Shown here piece by piece: positions 59,270 to 64,000 of a DNA stretch of 64,000 nucleotides. The notes beneath the pieces were generated by a model, which ran no database searches, was not told the origin of the DNA, and saw only the letters and a program-made list of their open reading frames with translations. The DNA comes from Beta vulgaris subsp. vulgaris. Its lineage: Eukaryota > Streptophyta > Magnoliopsida > Caryophyllales > Amaranthaceae. Positions within the stretch are counted from its first letter, which is position 1. Each line of letters starts with the position of its first letter. Both the position numbers and the translations under genes were made by a program. Location: positions 46,512,873-46,576,872 of the forward strand of contig NC_079202.1 in NCBI RefSeq assembly GCF_026745355.1, given 5' to 3'.

Positions 59270-60414
59270 AAGCCCGAGTTTGTCACTTATCTTACATGGG
59301 ATGTTCCTTAGAGTCCATTGGAGCTGCTGTCAAGGAGAAGTGTGGTGGTGCATGGTTAGGCGTGTGTGTGTTTAGACCATTCGCTGCTTTAGACCATCAT
59401 GCTTGTAATAAAGCTAAGAGCTAGCAACTCTTGCCCTAATGATCAGCCTAGTGATTCGTGTGAGTTTAGCTGAAAAAAGAGCCTCCAAAATAGTTCATTA
59501 GTGGTGCATTTATGGACCATTACAAGAGGAGTGAAAGGGGGAGTCTTCTGTGCTTTATAACCGTCACATTATGGACGGTTTTAGGATTGTTTTAAGCTGT
59601 ACTTTTTCATTTTCTTTGCTCCCTAAACTTCTTATAAAGAGAGAGCTAATGATAAGTAGAAGATCAGCTTTGTGTGATTGATTGAAAACCTTGTGTTAAA
59701 CAATTTAACTTTGAGTTTGTCTCAAGTTTGAGTGTACCCTTAATACTTTGAGTGAGTTCTTGAGTAGTAAGATCAGGGGAGATTGAGTGAGCCTTATCTC
59801 TAGCCTAAAACCCCAAAACTTTGAGTGTGTTCTTGAGTTTTGGTCTATCTTTCTTTCTGTGAGATTCCTAAGTGATCCGTGAGTATTCTAATTTCCATAA
59901 GTTTAAATCCATCATCCTATCATTAGGAAGGTGTATTTACACATAAATGAGTAGATCATTCTCAAAAATAAGAGAGATCATGGCTTAGAGATCCTCACCT
60001 CTTGAAAAGTGTGAAAATATGCCTTGAATCGTTATATTACAAGCTATCTAGGATTTGGCGATTCGCGTTCTTCGGCACGACTCGCGGCAAGAATTGACGA
60101 GAGCTGACTGCGACTCGCGGCCAGCACCGCGACTCGCAGCCAGCACCGCGACTCGCGGTTTTGCGGGTGTAGTTCGACGCGTGTTTTCATTAATTGTTAT
60201 TAGACGGGTTAAATTCCTATTTACCCTAATACCATTTATTCGACTAAGATAGCCTATATAACATCTGTAACTCTGTATTCCTCACATCATCATCAATAAA
60301 ATATTCTCTCTCTCTGCTATGGACGTAGACAAATTGGTGAGCCACGTAATTCTATTGTCTGTTTTTATTGCTTTTGAATTCGTTATTTGTTTCTCTCTCA
60401 CATCCATTATAACA
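59270..60414 (+). repeat. LTR sequence(s) before the copia element
   Basis: The 3' limit at 60414 (ATAACA, three bases before the primer site) is clear. TATATAA at about 60255 and AATAAAAT at about 60296 fit LTR promoter and polyadenylation signals. The 5' limit is not determinable without the partner LTR. A different LTR-like piece with its own TATAAAG (about 59633) may lie at about 59270-60000. A GC-rich CGCGACTCGC unit is repeated at 60100-60160. Confidence 0.5.
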
Positions 60415-60417
60415 AAT

Positions 60418-60430
60418 TGGTATCAAGAGC
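60418..60430 (+). promoter_or_regulatory. Copia primer binding site
   Basis: TGGTATCAAGAGC, complementary to initiator tRNA-Met with one change, next to the 5' LTR. Confidence 0.88.
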
Positions 60431-60465
60431 TTTGGTGTTCGATCTGTGTGAGAAAGATATCTGGG

Positions 60466-61180
60466 ATGAATGTCAAAATTGATAAATTTACTGGGAGGAC
60501 TAGTTTTAGTCTGTGGCAAATCAAGATGTGGGTTTTACTGAAGCAACAGGGGTTGTGGGCGCCGCCGTTGGCAAAGAAGGCAACGGATTCAGTCACCGCT
60601 GAGATGGAAATTCTGGAGGAAAAGGCGCATTCAACAATTATGTTTTGTCCCTCTGACATAATTACTGAAGTTGCAGAGCAGGAAACTGCTGCTGGTTTGT
60701 GGTTGCAGTTAGAGAGTTTATACATGACGAAATCTCTAACCAACAAGTTGCTCTTGAAGCAACGTCTGTTCAGCCTTCGTATGCAGGAAGGTACGTCTCT
60801 AAGGGATCACTTAGATAAACTAAATACTATCTTGCTAGATCTGCGAAATATTGATGTTAAAGTAGATGATGAGGATGCTACTTTAATATTGTTAGTATCT
60901 TTGCCTGTATCATATGAAAATTTTGTGGATTCTTTAATTGTTGGGAAAGATAGTCTGTCGTTAGAAGAAGTAAGATATGCTCTTCATACTAGAGAGGTCC
61001 GTCATCAAGCATCTGGTTCTAGTACAGAGAATCAGGCATCTGGATTAGTAGTTACTGGGGAAAGGGACAAAAGAAATCAGGTAAAAACAAAACGAACTTT
61101 AAAAATTCGAATTCTAAAGGTCCTAAAACTACTGATATCTATAATTGCGGTAAGGAGAAGGGACACTGGAAAATGAATGT
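60466..61180 (+). pseudogene. Copia Gag (UBN2 type) with broken zinc knuckle
   Basis: From the ATG at 60466: MNVKIDKFTGRTSFSLWQIK, then LWLQLESLYMTKSLTNKLLL, KQRLFSLRM, LVSLPVSYENFVDSL and EEVRYALHTREVRHQ, the standard Tork/Tnt1-like copia Gag. The earlier start at 60319 lies in the LTR and leader. The zinc knuckle begins (NCGKEKGHW near 61143), but extra or missing bases shift the frame before its last cysteine. Confidence 0.88.
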
Positions 61181-62263
61181 CCTAAGAAAAAGAAGCAGCA
61201 GGATAAGAATGAAGGTTCCTGCAGAGCAGAAACTGGAGGTGATTCTGAGGAAGATGTGGCTCTAGTAGTTAATAGCCAGTCACATTGTAGAGAAGTGTGG
61301 GATCTTGATTTTGGGGCGTCGTATCATATTAGCCTTCAACTTATAAGCAGATAAATGGAGGCAATGTTTCTATGGCCAACAGCGCTGCCTGCAAAGTAGT
61401 TGGAATAGGCTCTAGTGAGGACTCATGATGGTACATTTTGTACCTTGAACGAAGTTAGGCATGTTCCATTAATGACAAAGAATCTGATATCTTTGAGTCT
61501 TCTTGATAGCAAGGGTTTCAGCTTTCAAGGTGAAGGTGGAGTTATAAGTGTAAAGGTTCAAAGGTAGTTATGAAAGATATTAAAAATGGTACCTTATATA
61601 TTCTTCAGGGTTCTATTGTGACAGGTTCTACTACTGTTGCATCATCTGAATTCTCAAGTAGGAGTTGACGAAGTTGTGGCATATGAGACTTGGGCACATG
61701 GGCGAAAGGGGGATGCAAATTCTGTCAAAGAGGGATCTTCTATGTGGGCACAAGGTGCATGATCTAGAGTTTTGTGAACACTGTGTGTGTTTGGGAAGCT
61801 TCATCGCAGCAAGTTCCCAAAGGTAGTTCATACAACGAAAGGTACTCTTGATTATATCCATTCCGATTGCTGGTAACCTTCTCGAGTTGCATCTATTGGA
61901 GGTCACAGGTATTTTGTGTCAATGATTGATGATTATTCAAGAATGACTTGGGTAATTATGATGAAACATAAAAGTGAGGCTTTCAAGAATTTCAAGCAGT
62001 GGAAGGTTTTAGTAGAAAATCAAGTTAAAAGGAAGATCAAAAGACTGCGTACTGATAATGGTCTAGAGTTCTGTTGGTTTGAGTTCGATGAGTTCTGCAA
62101 GAATGAAAGGATTGCCCGCCATTATACTGTTAGAAATACGCCACAGCAAAATGGAGTTGCAGAACGCATGAATCAGACACTGTTGGAGAGAGCAAGGTGC
62201 ATACTCTCAAATGCTGGGTTGGCTAGGAGATTTTGGGCAGAAGCTGTGAGTACAGCTTGTTGA
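61181..62263 (+). pseudogene. Copia protease and integrase, decayed
   Basis: The protease site reads DLDFGASYHI where D-S-G-A-S is expected. Integrase zinc-binding residues (LGHMGE, CEHCVFGK) are present in a stop-interrupted frame. A TAA replaces the Gly codon after HSDxW near 61873. The catalytic core is then open (61916-62263), with IDDYSRMTWV, RTDNGLEFC and TPQQNGVAERMN, so the D-D-E residues are visible. The reading ends at a deletion of about 35 codons, just before the MITE. Confidence 0.85.
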
Positions 62264-62288
62264 GAGTTTTTGGTTCTACTGTTTATTA

Positions 62289-62632
62289 CTCCCTCCGTCC
62301 TAAAATATAGTTCCCATTTCCATTTTGGGTGTCCCAAAATATAGTTCCCATTTCCATATTTAGTTCCACATTTTTCCGTAATTTGTCTAGAAAAACCGTG
62401 TCCCATCATTTATTTTCTTCTTGAAATTTGTTTTTTCCTTTGTTTATTCAACCAAAATGTTACAATTAATGTTATTTCACCAATTATTTTCCACTCTCTC
62501 TCTTAAAATCATCTTTTCAAATACAACATTTATTTAAATAAACAAAAAATCTTTACTATCCCTCTTAGATTCTACTTGCATAAATTACCGTGAAAAAAAG
62601 GAAATGGGAACTATATTTTGGGACGGAGGGAG
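62289..62632. mobile_element. Stowaway-type MITE inserted in copia integrase
   Basis: CTCCCTCCGTCC... with a complementary end, TA at 62287-62288 and 62633-62634, 344 bp. Removing it with one TA rejoins the copia reading frame (GSTVY on the left, HVNEGKLEP on the right). Confidence 0.92.
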
Positions 62633-62633
62633 T

Positions 62634-62929
62634 ATCATGTAAATGAGGGAAAATTAGAACCTAGAGCTAAGAAGGGTGTATTTGTGGGTTTTGGAAGTGG
62701 AGTTAAGGGCTATAAAAACTGGTCACCTTCTGAAAAACGGGTTATACTTAGTAGAAGTGTAGTATTTGATGAAAATTCTATGCTTAACTCTCCTGTGAAG
62801 TCTACTGTGGTGTCTGTTAGTAGAGATGTAGATGAACAGGTGAGTCTGCAAGTCACGGCTCAGAGTGAATCACAGCACCAAGGTGGAGAAGATCAACATG
62901 GTGCTACTCAAGAGTCTTCTAGTTATTAG
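62634..62929 (+). pseudogene. Copia integrase C-terminal part and linker
   Basis: Reads HVNEGKLEPRAKKGVFVGF and GYKNWSPSEKRVILSRSVVF, the usual segment after the integrase core, then an acidic linker ending at a TAG (62927-62929) that the family reads through. Confidence 0.85.
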
Positions 62930-63016
62930 TCATCTGAAATACATCAACCAAGCATAGCACTTGATAGAGCTAGAAGAGTTGGTGTAAGGCCTCCAAAGAG
63001 GTATGGTTTTGAAAAC

Positions 63017-63945
63017 ATGGTCGCTGAGGAGGTGGAGGTTGAAAATCATAAGTCATCCACCTATAAAGAAGCTGTTTATGGAAGTAAGTCTGCTCTATGG
63101 CTCGCTGCAATGGGAGATGAGATGGAGTCTCTAAATAAGAATCAGACTTGGGAGCTAGTCAAACGTCCTAAGGAGAGGAAGATTGTAACATGCAAATGGG
63201 TTTTCAAGAAGAAAGAAGGGTCTTCACCAACTGAGGGGGTCAAGTATAAAGCTCGGGTTGTTGCAAGAGGGTTCACACAAAGGAAAAGAGTATATTATAA
63301 TGAGATTTTCTCACGAGTAGTCAGACATACTTCCATCAAGGTGCTACTAGCAATAGTTACACATCGGGATCTTAAACTTGAGCAACTAGATGTGAAAACA
63401 GCTTTCCTACATGGGGAGTTGGAAGAGGAAGTTTATATGACACAACCAGATGGGTTCCAAGTTCCTTATGTTTGCAGATTGAAGAAGTAATTGTATGGAC
63501 TTAAGCAGTCTCAGTCTCTTAGGAAGTGGTATAAGCGGTTTGACAGCTACATGATTGAGTTAGGCTACAACAAGAGTGAGTATGATTGCTGTGTGTACAA
63601 GCTGAGTGATGGATCTTTCATATATCTGGTTCTGTATGTAGATGATATGCTCATAGCTGCAAAGACTAAGTATGATATTCAAAGGGTCTCCTTAGTGCTG
63701 AGTTTGAGACGAAGGATTTGGGTGCTGCGAAGAAGATTTTGGGGATGGAGATCTATAGGGAAAGATGTCAGAAGAAACCTTTCTTGTCACAGAAAGGTTA
63801 TATTCAGAAGATTCTGTCAAGGTTTGGCATGACAACAGCTAAGCCTATAGACACTCCAAATGCTTCCAATAATCACTTGTCTGTTGCTTTTGCACCCAAG
63901 ACTGCTGAGGAGAAGGAGTACATGAGTCGGGGTTCCTTATGCTAG
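63017..63945 (+). pseudogene. Copia reverse transcriptase, interrupted
   Basis: RT landmarks: NQTWELVKRPKERK, CKWVFKKKEG, YKARVVARGFTQ and KLEQLDVKTAFLHGELEEEV. A TAA at 63488-63490 stands in the K-S-LYGLKQ motif. LYVDDMLIAAK (catalytic D-D intact) follows in the next open piece. A frameshift near 63690 moves the DLGAAKKILGMEI and KPIDTPNASNN segments to another frame. Continues to the window end and beyond, where RNase H and the 3' LTR are expected. Confidence 0.9.
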
Positions 63946-64000
63946 TGCACTAGGGAGTTTGATGTACGCTATGGTTTGCACTAGGCCGGATCTTGCACAT

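Overview
The window is nuclear DNA of a flowering plant, most likely a eudicot. It is AT-rich and is built mostly of nested plant transposable elements: Ty1/copia and Ty3/gypsy LTR elements, a LINE, Helitrons, CACTA, Mutator-like, hAT-type and Stowaway-type elements. It also holds two plant host genes with introns. The style of the repeats would suit Caryophyllales, but nothing I can see proves the order or species.

Layout. 1-6.9 kb: a small Helitron, then a CACTA-type fragment hosting a hAT-type MITE and a Mutator-like element. The Mutator-like element carries a nearly intact GRF zinc-finger gene, and its left inverted repeat is split by a second Mutator-like element. 6.9-14.3 kb: a 7.4-kb, apparently full-length LINE on the minus strand with exact 14-bp target-site duplications (TSDs). 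14.3-21.5 kb: old repeats, two A-tailed retroposons of about 620 bp with clear TSDs, and a long ATT microsatellite. 21.5-29 kb: an old copia element (minus) split by a younger 5-kb copia element (TSD TATAG) and by a 5'-truncated LINE. 29-33.4 kb: degraded repeats including a gypsy reverse-transcriptase fragment. 33.4-39.2 kb: a four-level nest, in which TRIM-like LTRs surround a CACTA element, which holds a non-coding LTR element with about 98% identical LTRs, which holds a Stowaway-type MITE. 39.0-45.6 kb: a tandem segmental duplication (period about 3.88 kb) whose second copy lost about 1.15 kb. 46.3 kb: a second copy of the Helitron. 48.5-49.5 kb: a complete two-exon gene for a CURLY FLAG LEAF 1 (CFL1)-like protein. 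52-54.5 kb: MITEs. 56.7-58.3 kb: the last three exons of a CCR4-type deadenylase gene on the minus strand. 59.3-64 kb: a decayed copia element on the plus strand, running off the window end and split by a Stowaway-type MITE.

Only the CFL1-like and CCR4-like genes look like functional host genes. All recognised retrotransposon coding regions carry stops or frameshifts, so movement would need proteins supplied in trans. No CRISPR array, rRNA, operon or convincing tRNA gene was seen. Coordinates and TSDs were read by eye; similarity statements are visual estimates, not alignments.
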